Shown here in pieces: positions 6,710 to 14,755 of a stretch of DNA of 17,038 nucleotides. The stretch spans positions 1-17,038 of the forward strand of contig JAAYTY010000009.1 in assembly GCA_012523605.1 (NCBI GenBank), written 5' to 3'. How positions within the stretch are numbered: the stretch's first letter is position 1; every line of letters starts with the position of its first letter. The notes under the pieces are model-generated. The model was not told the origin of the DNA. It saw only the letters and a list, made by a program, of their open reading frames with translations, and did no database searches. The DNA is from Candidatus Fermentibacterota bacterium (GTDB lineage: Bacteria; Fermentibacterota; Fermentibacteria; Fermentibacterales; Fermentibacteraceae). A program made the position numbers and the translations under genes.

Positions 6710-8071
6710 GTGCTGCTCACGGCCGTATTCATGAAGCCCCCGGTCAGGAGGGCCGACCCCCCGTGGCTTCTCTGCGAGGATATGGCTCTGCTCCGTCATT
6801 TCGTGGATTCTCTGGGCGAGATCCTCGCCGACACGCTGTCGGTAAGGTCGGCCGTCATCGGAGACGGCTTCCTCGGCGGGGCGATGAGAGAGGTCGGCAT
6901 CACCGGGGATGGATATCTCGCATGCTGCGCCGTCCTGCAGGACAGCCTCGCATGGAGGGTGCAGCACGAGGGCGACACCGTGGAGGCCGTGTACTGCAGG
7001 GGGGAACTGGTGGAGGTCAGGGCAATGCCCCGCGGCAGGAGGGGGTTCTACCGGATATGCCTCGACCCCGGGGGCGGGCCCGTGTCCTGGTGCTTCGTGA
7101 GACAGCAGGAGTGGCTCCGGATGCGAGCGGTGACGTGCGAGGTCGGTTCCACCGTATGGGAGAGCCTGTGGTCCGGAGCGCTCCCCGAAGATCTCACCCC
7201 TTCGGGAACCGTTGCCACCGCGAGGGACTCCTCTCGCGCCTTCGCCTATGTGTCGGAACTCCAGCACGAGCTGACCGACCGGCTCTTCGCCTACGACATC
7301 GACTTCTATCAGGACGTCAGAACCGGCGACAGGGTCTGGCTGCTCCTGGAGGAGGTCAGGTATCCCGAATCGGGCGAGACGGGCTTCAGGCGCATACTGG
7401 CTGCGAAGTACGAGTTCGCCGCCGGCGGACTGGCCGAGGCCTTCCCGTTCTATCACGTGCCTGACGGCTCCACAGACGGGACGGAGGTGCTGGACTTCTA
7501 TCACAGGGACGGCGCCTCCCTGAAGACGATGTTCCTCCGCATGCCGGTTCCGTTCGGCAGGATAACCTCGGGCTTCTCCAGCTCCAGGATGCATCCCGTG
7601 CTGGGATACAGCAGGGCTCACAACGGGATCGACTACGCCGCACCGGCAGGAACCGAGATCTACGCCGTCGGCGACGGCGTCATAACACTCCGGCAGTACC
7701 AGGGCGGATACGGCAACATGGTGAGGATAAGGCACGCCAACGGCTACGAGACCGGTTACGGCCACATGTCCTCCTTTGCGGGCGGCCAGAGCGTGGGCTC
7801 GTACGTGCGGCAGGGCGATATCATCGGATACGTTGGCAGCACCGGGCTCTCCACCGGACCTCACGTCCACTTCGAGATGAAGAAGTTCGGAAGCTATGTG
7901 AATCCCGCGACCGAGATCCTGCCCCCGGTCGCCTCGCTCGATGGAGCCGAGCTCGAGGCGTTCCAGCGCTTCCTCCCGGTCCTGGAGGAAGCCTGGTCCC
8001 GGATGGCGGGGCGCGCCCTCCCGGCGCCGGAGCCCGGGAGTCAGGGAACGGGCCGGGATCGGCATGTCTGA
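6710..8071 (+). CDS. M23-family murein endopeptidase (MepM/Csd3-like)
   Basis: A zinc metallopeptidase expected to cut peptide cross-links in peptidoglycan from the periplasmic side. Numbered from GTG 6710 (453 residues), the M23/LytM domain covers about 280-410. The zinc ligands are His304 and Asp308 in RAHNGIDYAAP and His387 in PHVHFEM (with His385 at the active site). The region before it (DIDFYQDVRTGDRVWLLLEE, DFYHRDGASLKTMFLRMPVP) matches the Csd3/OapA-like part of MepM/YebA-type enzymes. GTG 6710 is the only canonical start in the open frame, but it cuts into a signal peptide encoded upstream (RVRRRVILSIAAAVLLTAVF). CTG 6662, with GGGGAGG 5 nt before it, is the more plausible real start. 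Overlaps mfd by 8 nt. Confidence 0.9.
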   Translation: MLLTAVFMKPPVRRADPPWLLCEDMALLRHFVDSLGEILADTLSVRSAVIGDGFLGGAMREVGITGDGYLACCAVLQDSLAWRVQHEGDTVEAVYCRGELVEVRAMPRGRRGFYRICLDPGGGPVSWCFVRQQEWLRMRAVTCEVGSTVWESLWSGALPEDLTPSGTVATARDSSRAFAYVSELQHELTDRLFAYDIDFYQDVRTGDRVWLLLEEVRYPESGETGFRRILAAKYEFAAGGLAEAFPFYHVPDGSTDGTEVLDFYHRDGASLKTMFLRMPVPFGRITSGFSSSRMHPVLGYSRAHNGIDYAAPAGTEIYAVGDGVITLRQYQGGYGNMVRIRHANGYETGYGHMSSFAGGQSVGSYVRQGDIIGYVGSTGLSTGPHVHFEMKKFGSYVNPATEILPPVASLDGAELEAFQRFLPVLEEAWSRMAGRALPAPEPGSQGTGRDRHV

Positions 8072-11000
8072 CACTAGCGTTCCCGGATCAACCTGGCTCG
8101 CGGACGAACTGCACTGGGATTCTGTCTTCTCATCGCTCCTCGATGCAGTCAGCTCGCGATCCCGGACGACCGTGGGAGGTTTGTGCGGTGCGTCTCTGGC
8201 GTTTGCCGCCGCCGCGATGCACAGGCTCGCCGGGCCGACCCTGATGGTCCTTCCAACGCTTCGCGAGGCCGAAGCCATGAGGGACGACCTCAGGGCGCTT
8301 CTGAACCGCGTTCTGTTCTTCCCTGACTACGAAACCCTTCCGTGGGAGGGGGAGGCGGCTCATCCCAGCGTGATCGCCGACAGGGTCGAATGCCTCGCAG
8401 GACTTCTCTCCGCGAGCCCCGGGACGATCGTCGTGGTCCCGGCCCCGGCGCTCGTCAAGAAGCTGCCCCCTCCCGGGACCTTCCGGACGCTGCGGATCTA
8501 CAGGGGGATGCGGCTCGGCATGGACGAGCTCGAGTCGTGGTTCACCGCCGCCGGCTACTCGAGGGAGGACAGCGTCTCGGAACAGGGCAGATGGGCCAGG
8601 AGGGGAGGGGTTGTCGACGCGGGCCCCTTCGGGATGGACAATCCCGTGAGGATCGAGTTCTTCGGAGACGAGGCGGAATCCATCAGGCTGTTCGACATGC
8701 GCTCGCAGAGGAGCATACGGGAGGTGCCCTCGGCCCTTCTGCTTCCGGCCCGTGAAGCCTGTCTGGACCAAAGCCGCTGGGACAGGGCCATCTCTCTCCT
8801 CCCTCCTGATCATCCCCTCGCTTCGAAGATGATGATCTCCGACTCGCTGCCCGGCCTCGAACACATGCTGCCTCTGTTCTACGAGGATCTGGGCACGCTT
8901 CCAGACTACCTCGCCTCGATCGGCACGCTGATCATCGTAGAGCCGGAGAGGGTGGCCGAATCACTCGAAGAGGCCTGGAACAGGCAGACCGCCGGGTTCC
9001 CTGATTCGCTTCCCTTCGGCCCCGACGCCCAGTTCTCCCGCCCCGGGGAGACCATGCGGCGCCTCGGAGCTTGTGACCGGGTCGTTGAAGCTGCCCTCAC
9101 GCCGCGGGGTGACGTGGACGCATTCTATCACACGCTTCCGCAGGAGAGCTTCCTCGGACATCCCGAGGAGATGATCAGACAGTTCGGGGAGTGGCTCGGT
9201 CGCGGCTCCAGGATAGGGATAGCGTGTGACTCGAGGGCCGAGAAGGAAGCCTTCGAGAGCCTCGTCCCGCCGGAGATGGAACTGGACATCGAGGTCCTGT
9301 CGATCTCCGAGGGCTTCCGGATGCCCGAGCAGGGTCTCGTCGTCCTTGCAGAGAGGAGGCTCCTCTCGGGGAGGAGGCGCCCCGGAGTCGTGAGGAGGTT
9401 CAGGGGCGGAGACGCCGTAACCGGCGCAGACGACCTGTCTCCGGGGGCTCTCGTCGTCCACAGGCAGTACGGGATAGGGGTCTTCAGAGGGCTCGAACGC
9501 GTTGTCACCGGCGACGAGGTGCTGGACTGCCTCGCCATCGAGTATGCCGGAGGCGACAGGCTTCTGGTTCCATCGAGCGAGATAGGTGCCGTGCACAGAT
9601 ACATGGTTCCCGGGGAGTCGCGTCCGGAGCTGGACCGGATCGGCACCGGGTTCTGGGCTTCGAGGGTCACGCGGGCCAGGGGCAGGGCCCGGGAGATCGC
9701 CGGCCGGCTGGCCGTCGTCTATTCGGAGAGACGGTCGGCCAGGAGGCCTTCTCTCGGTCCGCCCGGCCCTCTCATGAAGGCGCTCGAGGAGACCTTCCCG
9801 TTCGAGGAGACGCCCGACCAGGCGGCCGCGATAGCCATGGTCAGGCAGGATCTCCAGTCGGAGAGACCGATGGACAGGCTGGTCTGCGGAGACGTCGGCT
9901 ACGGCAAGACCGAGGTGGCTCTGAGGGCGGCCTTCAGGGTAGCCGACGCAGGCCGCCAGGTCGCCGTGCTGGTTCCGACGACCATCCTGGCGGAGCAGCA
10001 CTTCCAGACCTTCAGGGACAGGATGGCCGAGTTCCCCGTGAATGTGGAATGCCTGAGCAGGTTCCAGAGCCCCGCCGAGCAGAGGCGCATTCTGGAAGGG
10101 CTCGCGGACGGCTCCGTGGACATCGTCGTGGGAACGCACAGACTGCTCCAGAAGGATGTCAGGTTCGACAGACTCGGGCTCCTCGTGATAGACGAGGAGC
10201 ACCGGTTCGGAGTCCGCCAGAAGGAATACATCCGGGAGCTGAGATCCTCCGTGGACACGCTCGCGATGACCGCCACCCCCATTCCGCGGACCCTCCACAT
10301 GGCGCTCTCGGGCTTCCAGGACATCTCGATCATTGCCACACACCCGAGGGATCGCTATCCCATCCACACGGAGCTGATCACCTGGAACCACGCCCTCATG
10401 CGCAAGGCAGTGGAGAGAGAGCTCGAGCGAGAGGGTCAGATTTTTTTCGTCCACAACAGGATAAACACCATGGAAGATGTGCGGAGAGAACTTGCGGGCT
10501 TTCTGCCGGATGTCAGGATATGCACGGCGCACGGGCGCATGAGGCCCGAGGAGCTCGAGGACGTGATGCACGCCTTCCTGGAAGGGGAGTTCGACATGCT
10601 CCTCTCCACGGCGATCATCGAGTCCGGCCTCGACCTCCCCAGGGTGAACACCATCTTCATCGATGCGGCGCACACCTTCGGAATGGCCGACCTCTATCAG
10701 CTCAGAGGGAGGGTCGGAAGGAGCTATCACAGGGCGTATTGCTACCTCATCAAGCCCGCCGGGCATGGCAGTCTCGGCGGGGAGGGGAGGAGCCGCCTGG
10801 AATCGATCCAGAGATTCACCGAACTCGGTTCGGGATGGCATGTCGCTATGAGGGATCTGGAGATACGGGGGGCCGGAGAACTCCTCGGCGCAAGACAGCA
10901 TGGTCACATCGAGTCGATCGGATACTCCCTGTTCGAGGATCTAATCAGGGAGGAGGCCGCTCTTCTCAGGGGAAGCCGGACGGCCCCGGCCCCGCAGGTG

Positions 11001-11432
11001 CGGGTCGAAATCCCCGGTGAGTCGTATCTCCCGGAGGACTACATGCCCGACATCGTCGAGAGGGTGAGGCTCTACCGCGCCTTGTGGGGCGCCCTCACCG
11101 AGAGCGAGATCGAAGACTGGAAGTCCTTCGTGAGAGACAGGTTCGGCGAGCTTCCCACTCCGGTCTCCAACTGCGTCGAGAGAGCCAGGATCAGGCTCCT
11201 CGCCGCGGCTGCGGGCGTCGAGGAGGTGACCGGCTCGGCAAGGATGTTCAGGCTCGTGCTGGCGCCGGGAGGGGAGGTCTCGCGGGTGGAATCGGGTCTC
11301 TACGGCTGGACGGGCGCCGGAATCAGGGTGGAGAAGACGGGCAGGGTGGTCGTCTCGCTCCCGGTGGGGGCCGGAATCGTCCCGGGGGGCTTTCCCGGGG
11401 ATGTGGCCGATGCATTGCGCAAACTCGCCTGA
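8064..11432 (+). CDS. mfd: Transcription-repair coupling factor Mfd
   Basis: A 1122-residue DNA translocase (E. coli 1148) that removes RNA polymerase stalled at lesions and recruits UvrA. The UvrB-like N-terminal module includes DYETLPWEGEAAHPSVIADR and IVVVPAPALVKKLPPP. The RNA-polymerase interaction (CarD-like) domain starts near residue 457 with DLSPGALVVHRQYGIGVFRG. The SF2 motor has Walker A GDVGYGKT (609-616), DEEH box (710-713), MTATPIPRTLHM, ESGLDLPRVNT and GRVGRSYHRAYCYL. The C-terminal TRCF domain begins near ESYLPEDYMPDIVERV. The ATG at 8064 overlaps the M23 stop by 8 nt; its RBS is weak, in keeping with coupled translation. The frame is open upstream of 8064, but that part only shadows the M23 gene. 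Confidence 0.97.
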   Translation: MSDTSVPGSTWLADELHWDSVFSSLLDAVSSRSRTTVGGLCGASLAFAAAAMHRLAGPTLMVLPTLREAEAMRDDLRALLNRVLFFPDYETLPWEGEAAHPSVIADRVECLAGLLSASPGTIVVVPAPALVKKLPPPGTFRTLRIYRGMRLGMDELESWFTAAGYSREDSVSEQGRWARRGGVVDAGPFGMDNPVRIEFFGDEAESIRLFDMRSQRSIREVPSALLLPAREACLDQSRWDRAISLLPPDHPLASKMMISDSLPGLEHMLPLFYEDLGTLPDYLASIGTLIIVEPERVAESLEEAWNRQTAGFPDSLPFGPDAQFSRPGETMRRLGACDRVVEAALTPRGDVDAFYHTLPQESFLGHPEEMIRQFGEWLGRGSRIGIACDSRAEKEAFESLVPPEMELDIEVLSISEGFRMPEQGLVVLAERRLLSGRRRPGVVRRFRGGDAVTGADDLSPGALVVHRQYGIGVFRGLERVVTGDEVLDCLAIEYAGGDRLLVPSSEIGAVHRYMVPGESRPELDRIGTGFWASRVTRARGRAREIAGRLAVVYSERRSARRPSLGPPGPLMKALEETFPFEETPDQAAAIAMVRQDLQSERPMDRLVCGDVGYGKTEVALRAAFRVADAGRQVAVLVPTTILAEQHFQTFRDRMAEFPVNVECLSRFQSPAEQRRILEGLADGSVDIVVGTHRLLQKDVRFDRLGLLVIDEEHRFGVRQKEYIRELRSSVDTLAMTATPIPRTLHMALSGFQDISIIATHPRDRYPIHTELITWNHALMRKAVERELEREGQIFFVHNRINTMEDVRRELAGFLPDVRICTAHGRMRPEELEDVMHAFLEGEFDMLLSTAIIESGLDLPRVNTIFIDAAHTFGMADLYQLRGRVGRSYHRAYCYLIKPAGHGSLGGEGRSRLESIQRFTELGSGWHVAMRDLEIRGAGELLGARQHGHIESIGYSLFEDLIREEAALLRGSRTAPAPQVRVEIPGESYLPEDYMPDIVERVRLYRALWGALTESEIEDWKSFVRDRFGELPTPVSNCVERARIRLLAAAAGVEEVTGSARMFRLVLAPGGEVSRVESGLYGWTGAGIRVEKTGRVVVSLPVGAGIVPGGFPGDVADALRKLA

Positions 11433-11443
11433 AACTGTATAAA
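11415..11443 (+). promoter_or_regulatory. Candidate promoter for the SurA-family/ftsEX run
   Basis: TATAAA (11438-11443, 5 of 6 to the -10 consensus) stands in a conspicuously AT-rich 50-bp gap. TTGCGC (11415-11420) lies 17 bp upstream as a weak -35, overlapping the end of mfd. Transcription would begin near 11450, about 33 nt before the next ATG. Confidence 0.45.
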
Positions 11444-11482
11444 ACTCGACCAGTCCAACAAAAGCAAGAGGCAGGGAAACGG

Positions 11483-13090
11483 ATGAGATCGAACTACGTT
11501 TGGGCGGCCATGGCAGTGTTCTTCCTGATCTCCGCGTGCGGTGGAAGGCGGGGCGTTCTGGCCGAGGTCGGCGACAGCGAGATCACCGAAGAGGATTTCG
11601 TGAGGGCCTTCGATCTCCTCGCTCCGGCCGAGCAGGTCAGGATCCTGGAGCCAGGAGGGCGGGAGGAACTCCTGGACAGGCTCGTGACGAAGAAGGTTCT
11701 GGAGCTGTCTCTCGGTTCCACGGACACTTCGGGGGCTTCATTCTGGGTTGCTCTGTACGAGGATGCGTGGCTTGCCGACAGATGGCGCCAGGCCGCGTTT
11801 TCCGCCTTCAGGGATTCGGCGGAGACCGAAACCGCCGCTCTCAACAGGCAGGCGAGGCTGAGAATCCTACTCGTGCCCGACAGCTCGACAGCGGCGCGAT
11901 GCGCTTCCGAATGGGGATCCGATCGCTGGTCTCCTCCATCCGTAACCTCGCTCGCCCCCTGGTCGGCGGGGGGCAGCAGCTACAGGGTTCTGGAGGGTCC
12001 TCTTTTCGCCCTGCCCCCGGATCTGGCTCTAATCCTCATACCGGCAGAGGGAACCGGACCATCGGTGTTTCCGCTGTACGGCGCCTGGGCGGCGGCCGAG
12101 CTCAGCCTGGGCGAGCAGATTCCCGAAAGCCTTCCTCCGGGTGCGGCCGACATGCTGGCTTTCGAGTCCCTGTCGAGGCGGGAGAGCGGGATCAGGCCCT
12201 CCAGCCCTGCGATCGAAGCCCTGTCACGCACGATGAGAGTCGCCGCGGACGGTCGCTACACACTTGCCGAACAGACGCCGGGAGAGCCCGGCGGCGTGCT
12301 CGTGGAATGGGATGGAGGCTCGATAGACGCCGCCGATGTCGAGCTTCTGTTCCGCGAGGTGAGACCCTCCGCCTTCTTCGACGGGGTGCCTCCCGAGCTG
12401 GAGGCCGTAGCAGCGCCCTCTCCGGGTCCCGCCGGGCCCGGCGTGGATCTCTGGTTCTATCTTGCGAGGCTGGCTCAGAGGCGCTGGGAGGCGGACATGG
12501 GAAGGGCGTCGGGGCTGGATCCCGACACCGCCGAAGTCGCCATGATGGCCCGTGTTGAACACATGCTCCGCAGGAACGTCCTGGAAACTCTTGCTCCGCC
12601 GGACAGCTCGTCGGTGATGTCCTTCTTCGAGCGTCACAAAGAGGATCTTCAGATCCCGGAGAGGAGGTCCGTCCTGATGGCCTATGTCCCCTCCGAGATC
12701 GCGGACTCCCTCGGTGCGGTGGACGACTTCGAGGACGTGTCGGAATGGGCTCCGTCCGGTCCCGACGGAGCCCCCCTTCCCACGCCGCCTCAGCTGCCCG
12801 AAGCTTTCGGAACCCTCGCGGAGGCCGTGTTCACAGCCCCGGAAGGCGTCGTGACGGGTCCGATGCCCTCCCCCGCGGAGAACCTGTCGGCCTATTTCGA
12901 AGTTGTCTCGGTGGTGCCCGCAGGCACCGCCGATCCGTTGGAGATCTGGCCTCTTCTCGAGGGATGGGCAGGCAGGGAGGCCCTCATAGAGGCCTACAAC
13001 GCCTATACGGCGGAACTGAGGTCGCATTTCCGCGTAGAGATCGACAGCTCCGCAGTCGAATCGGTCGATCCGTGGGGAGGAAACTACTGA
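11483..13090 (+). CDS. SurA/PpiC-like lipoprotein with degenerate parvulin region
   Basis: A 535-residue predicted lipoprotein. The signal peptide MRSNYVWAAMAVFFLISACG ends in lipobox ISAC, with Cys19 lipidated and Gly at +2. VLAEVGDSEITEEDFVRAFD (from about 25) is a SurA/PrsA-type N-terminal chaperone start. The middle is Ala/Pro-rich and poorly conserved. Near residues 391-483 the pattern of a parvulin fold can be traced (PERRSVLMAYVPSE ... AEAVFTAPEGVVTGPM ... SAYFEVVSVV), but the RHIL and GGDLG motifs seen in the next genes are missing. It is probably a foldase-like chaperone without isomerase activity. ATG 11483 follows a purine-rich GAGGCAGGGAAACGG. It shares one base with the next gene (TGATG). 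Family call moderate, lipoprotein call good. Confidence 0.75.
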   Translation: MRSNYVWAAMAVFFLISACGGRRGVLAEVGDSEITEEDFVRAFDLLAPAEQVRILEPGGREELLDRLVTKKVLELSLGSTDTSGASFWVALYEDAWLADRWRQAAFSAFRDSAETETAALNRQARLRILLVPDSSTAARCASEWGSDRWSPPSVTSLAPWSAGGSSYRVLEGPLFALPPDLALILIPAEGTGPSVFPLYGAWAAAELSLGEQIPESLPPGAADMLAFESLSRRESGIRPSSPAIEALSRTMRVAADGRYTLAEQTPGEPGGVLVEWDGGSIDAADVELLFREVRPSAFFDGVPPELEAVAAPSPGPAGPGVDLWFYLARLAQRRWEADMGRASGLDPDTAEVAMMARVEHMLRRNVLETLAPPDSSSVMSFFERHKEDLQIPERRSVLMAYVPSEIADSLGAVDDFEDVSEWAPSGPDGAPLPTPPQLPEAFGTLAEAVFTAPEGVVTGPMPSPAENLSAYFEVVSVVPAGTADPLEIWPLLEGWAGREALIEAYNAYTAELRSHFRVEIDSSAVESVDPWGGNY

Positions 13091-13932
13091 TGAACGATTG
13101 GAGACACACGATGCTGAGACCGGCATGGATCATTCTGGCAGCCTCGGCGCTCGCCTCCCCGCTGCACGCGGAGGTGCTCGCCTCGGTGGACGACTCCGCG
13201 CTAACCTGGGAACAGCTGGCGGCGATGATAGGTGGCGAGGGCAACGTGGCCGCGCTGGGTCTCACCAGCACTGCGGAGGCCGAGGACGTGCTGATGAGCT
13301 GGGTCCGGGAGCAGCTCATAGTCATGGCCGCGCAGGAAGCGGGCCTCGACTCCGATCCCGTGGTTGCTGCGCAGATCGATCAGGCCGTAAGACAGATTCT
13401 CCTCGATGCCTACCTCTCGCGGATGACCGGAGACATAACCTTGTCCCGCATGCAGGTGGAGAATTATGTCGCGACATGGAAGCCCACATACCTCATGGAG
13501 ATACATCCACGTCACATACTGGTGCCCCGGGCGGACCTCGCCCAGTCCATCCTCTCGCGCCTGCAGAGCGGAGAGAGCTTCGAAACTCTTGCACAGACAT
13601 ACTCGATCTGCCCGAGCTCAGCCGACGGAGGAGACCTGGGCTGGCTCAGGAGGGGCGATGCGGTCATGGAGTTCGAAGAGGCGGCCTTCGCCCTCACGCC
13701 GGGGAGCATGAGCGGAGTGGTGCATACCTCGATGGGGTATCACATCATCAAGCTTCTCGAGACAAGGCAGATATCGCCCGTGCCGACGGATTCGGAGATC
13801 GTTCAGCTCGCCGGAATGGAACTGACTTCGGCCGCGCAGGAAAGGGCCATCCTCGGAGTCCTCGATTCGCTCCAGGCCGCCCATGTCGTTACCACCTATC
13901 CGGAGAGGCTGCTTGAGCACGCCGGGAACTGA
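13090..13932 (+). CDS. Secreted peptidyl-prolyl isomerase, single parvulin domain (PpiC/SurA-like)
   Basis: A 280-residue periplasmic foldase. The signal peptide ends at SPLHA|EV (after residue 27), and VLASVDDSALTWEQLAAMI opens a SurA_N-type chaperone domain. A well-preserved parvulin domain covers about 137-225, with EIHPRHILVPRAD, LQSGESFETLAQTYS, GGDLGW (180-185), FAL.PG and SMGYHIIKLLE. It is expected to catalyse proline isomerisation in envelope proteins. ATG 13090 overlaps the previous stop by one base and has GGGGAGG 9 nt upstream. ATG 13111, with GGAG 8 nt upstream, is an alternative that would shorten only the n-region of the signal. Of the four tandem relatives this has the most typical single parvulin domain. 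Confidence 0.9.
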   Translation: MNDWRHTMLRPAWIILAASALASPLHAEVLASVDDSALTWEQLAAMIGGEGNVAALGLTSTAEAEDVLMSWVREQLIVMAAQEAGLDSDPVVAAQIDQAVRQILLDAYLSRMTGDITLSRMQVENYVATWKPTYLMEIHPRHILVPRADLAQSILSRLQSGESFETLAQTYSICPSSADGGDLGWLRRGDAVMEFEEAAFALTPGSMSGVVHTSMGYHIIKLLETRQISPVPTDSEIVQLAGMELTSAAQERAILGVLDSLQAAHVVTTYPERLLEHAGN

Positions 13933-14755
13933 GGAGAAGGGTTTCCCCGTCCTGGCTGCCGCGGCGGCCGTGCTGGCGCTGGCGGTGACCGCGGGAGGAT
14001 TCGCGGTTGCAGGCGGCCGGGCCTGTCCTGAAGCCTTGACGGACAGCGCCCCCGCGGCCCTCGACACGCTGGCCGTCGTCGGCGGAGAGGTCCTGGGCAG
14101 GGAGGAGTTCCTTCTCGCCGGCGGGGCTCGAGAGGATCTCGATACATGGATCGAGGACGAACTTCTCGCCCAGCTGGCCGCGGAAAGGGGACTCGAAAAC
14201 CCGGTCATGACGAGGTTCGCCGCACGCAGAGCCCGCCAGCTGTGCCTCAGGGACGCGCTCCTTTCATACGAACTCGCCCGGACGGCGCCTCCCGGCTTCG
14301 AAGAGACGCTGGGCATAATGCAGACGGACCCCGCGCTCTACATGGTCGAGAGGCACTACTTCGAGATACTGGTCGCCGACAGCCAGTCCGCCGAATCGCT
14401 CCATGCAAGGCTGGCCGCGGGACAGGGGTTCCAGGTCATGGCCGAGAACGTATCGCTGGGCCAGAAGGCCGCGCTGGGCGGCGACATGGGCTTTCTGGCC
14501 GGAGGCGAGCTGACCGGAAGGGGCCTGCCTGACGAGATCGGAAGGCTGGAAGGGCTCTCGGGAGTGATCGAGTCGGATCTCGGCTGGCATATCTTCCTCG
14601 TGACGGAGACCAGGCCGCTTACCGATACCGTGCGCGTCGTGGCAAGCCTGCAGCAGGTCTTCCTCGAGCGGCGCAGAAGGGAAGTGATCGAGAGCCTTCT
14701 CGCCGAAGCGAGGCAGGGCCGGGTCTGTCACTCGAACGAAGGGATCCTTCCTTGA
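13913..14755 (+). CDS. Membrane-anchored parvulin-type foldase (SurA-like)
   Basis: A 280-residue protein with an N-terminal hydrophobic stretch (about 11-35, FPVLAAAAAVLALAVTAGGF) that may be a membrane anchor or an unusually Ala-rich signal peptide. After VVGGEVLGREEFLLAGG and a helical chaperone region comes one parvulin domain (about 142-235): ERHYFEILVAD, LAAGQGFQVMAENVS, GGDMGF (189-194) and SDLGWHIFLVTE. It diverges from its neighbour: HYFEI replaces RHIL, so activity is uncertain. TTG 13913 is chosen because GGAGAGG lies 4 nt upstream; ATG 13883 is the only other close start and adds 10 residues. It overlaps the upstream gene by 20 nt and surA by 4 nt (TTGA). Confidence 0.82.
   Translation: MSTPGTEEKGFPVLAAAAAVLALAVTAGGFAVAGGRACPEALTDSAPAALDTLAVVGGEVLGREEFLLAGGAREDLDTWIEDELLAQLAAERGLENPVMTRFAARRARQLCLRDALLSYELARTAPPGFEETLGIMQTDPALYMVERHYFEILVADSQSAESLHARLAAGQGFQVMAENVSLGQKAALGGDMGFLAGGELTGRGLPDEIGRLEGLSGVIESDLGWHIFLVTETRPLTDTVRVVASLQQVFLERRRREVIESLLAEARQGRVCHSNEGILP

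Noticed and set aside
6521..8278. 585-codon minus-strand open frame over the M23 gene
   Set aside because: Antisense shadow of a peptidase with intact zinc motifs; composition is not protein-like.
8961..10907. 648-codon minus-strand open frame inside mfd
   Set aside because: Complements conserved Mfd motor motifs; low-complexity composition and no similarity to a known family.
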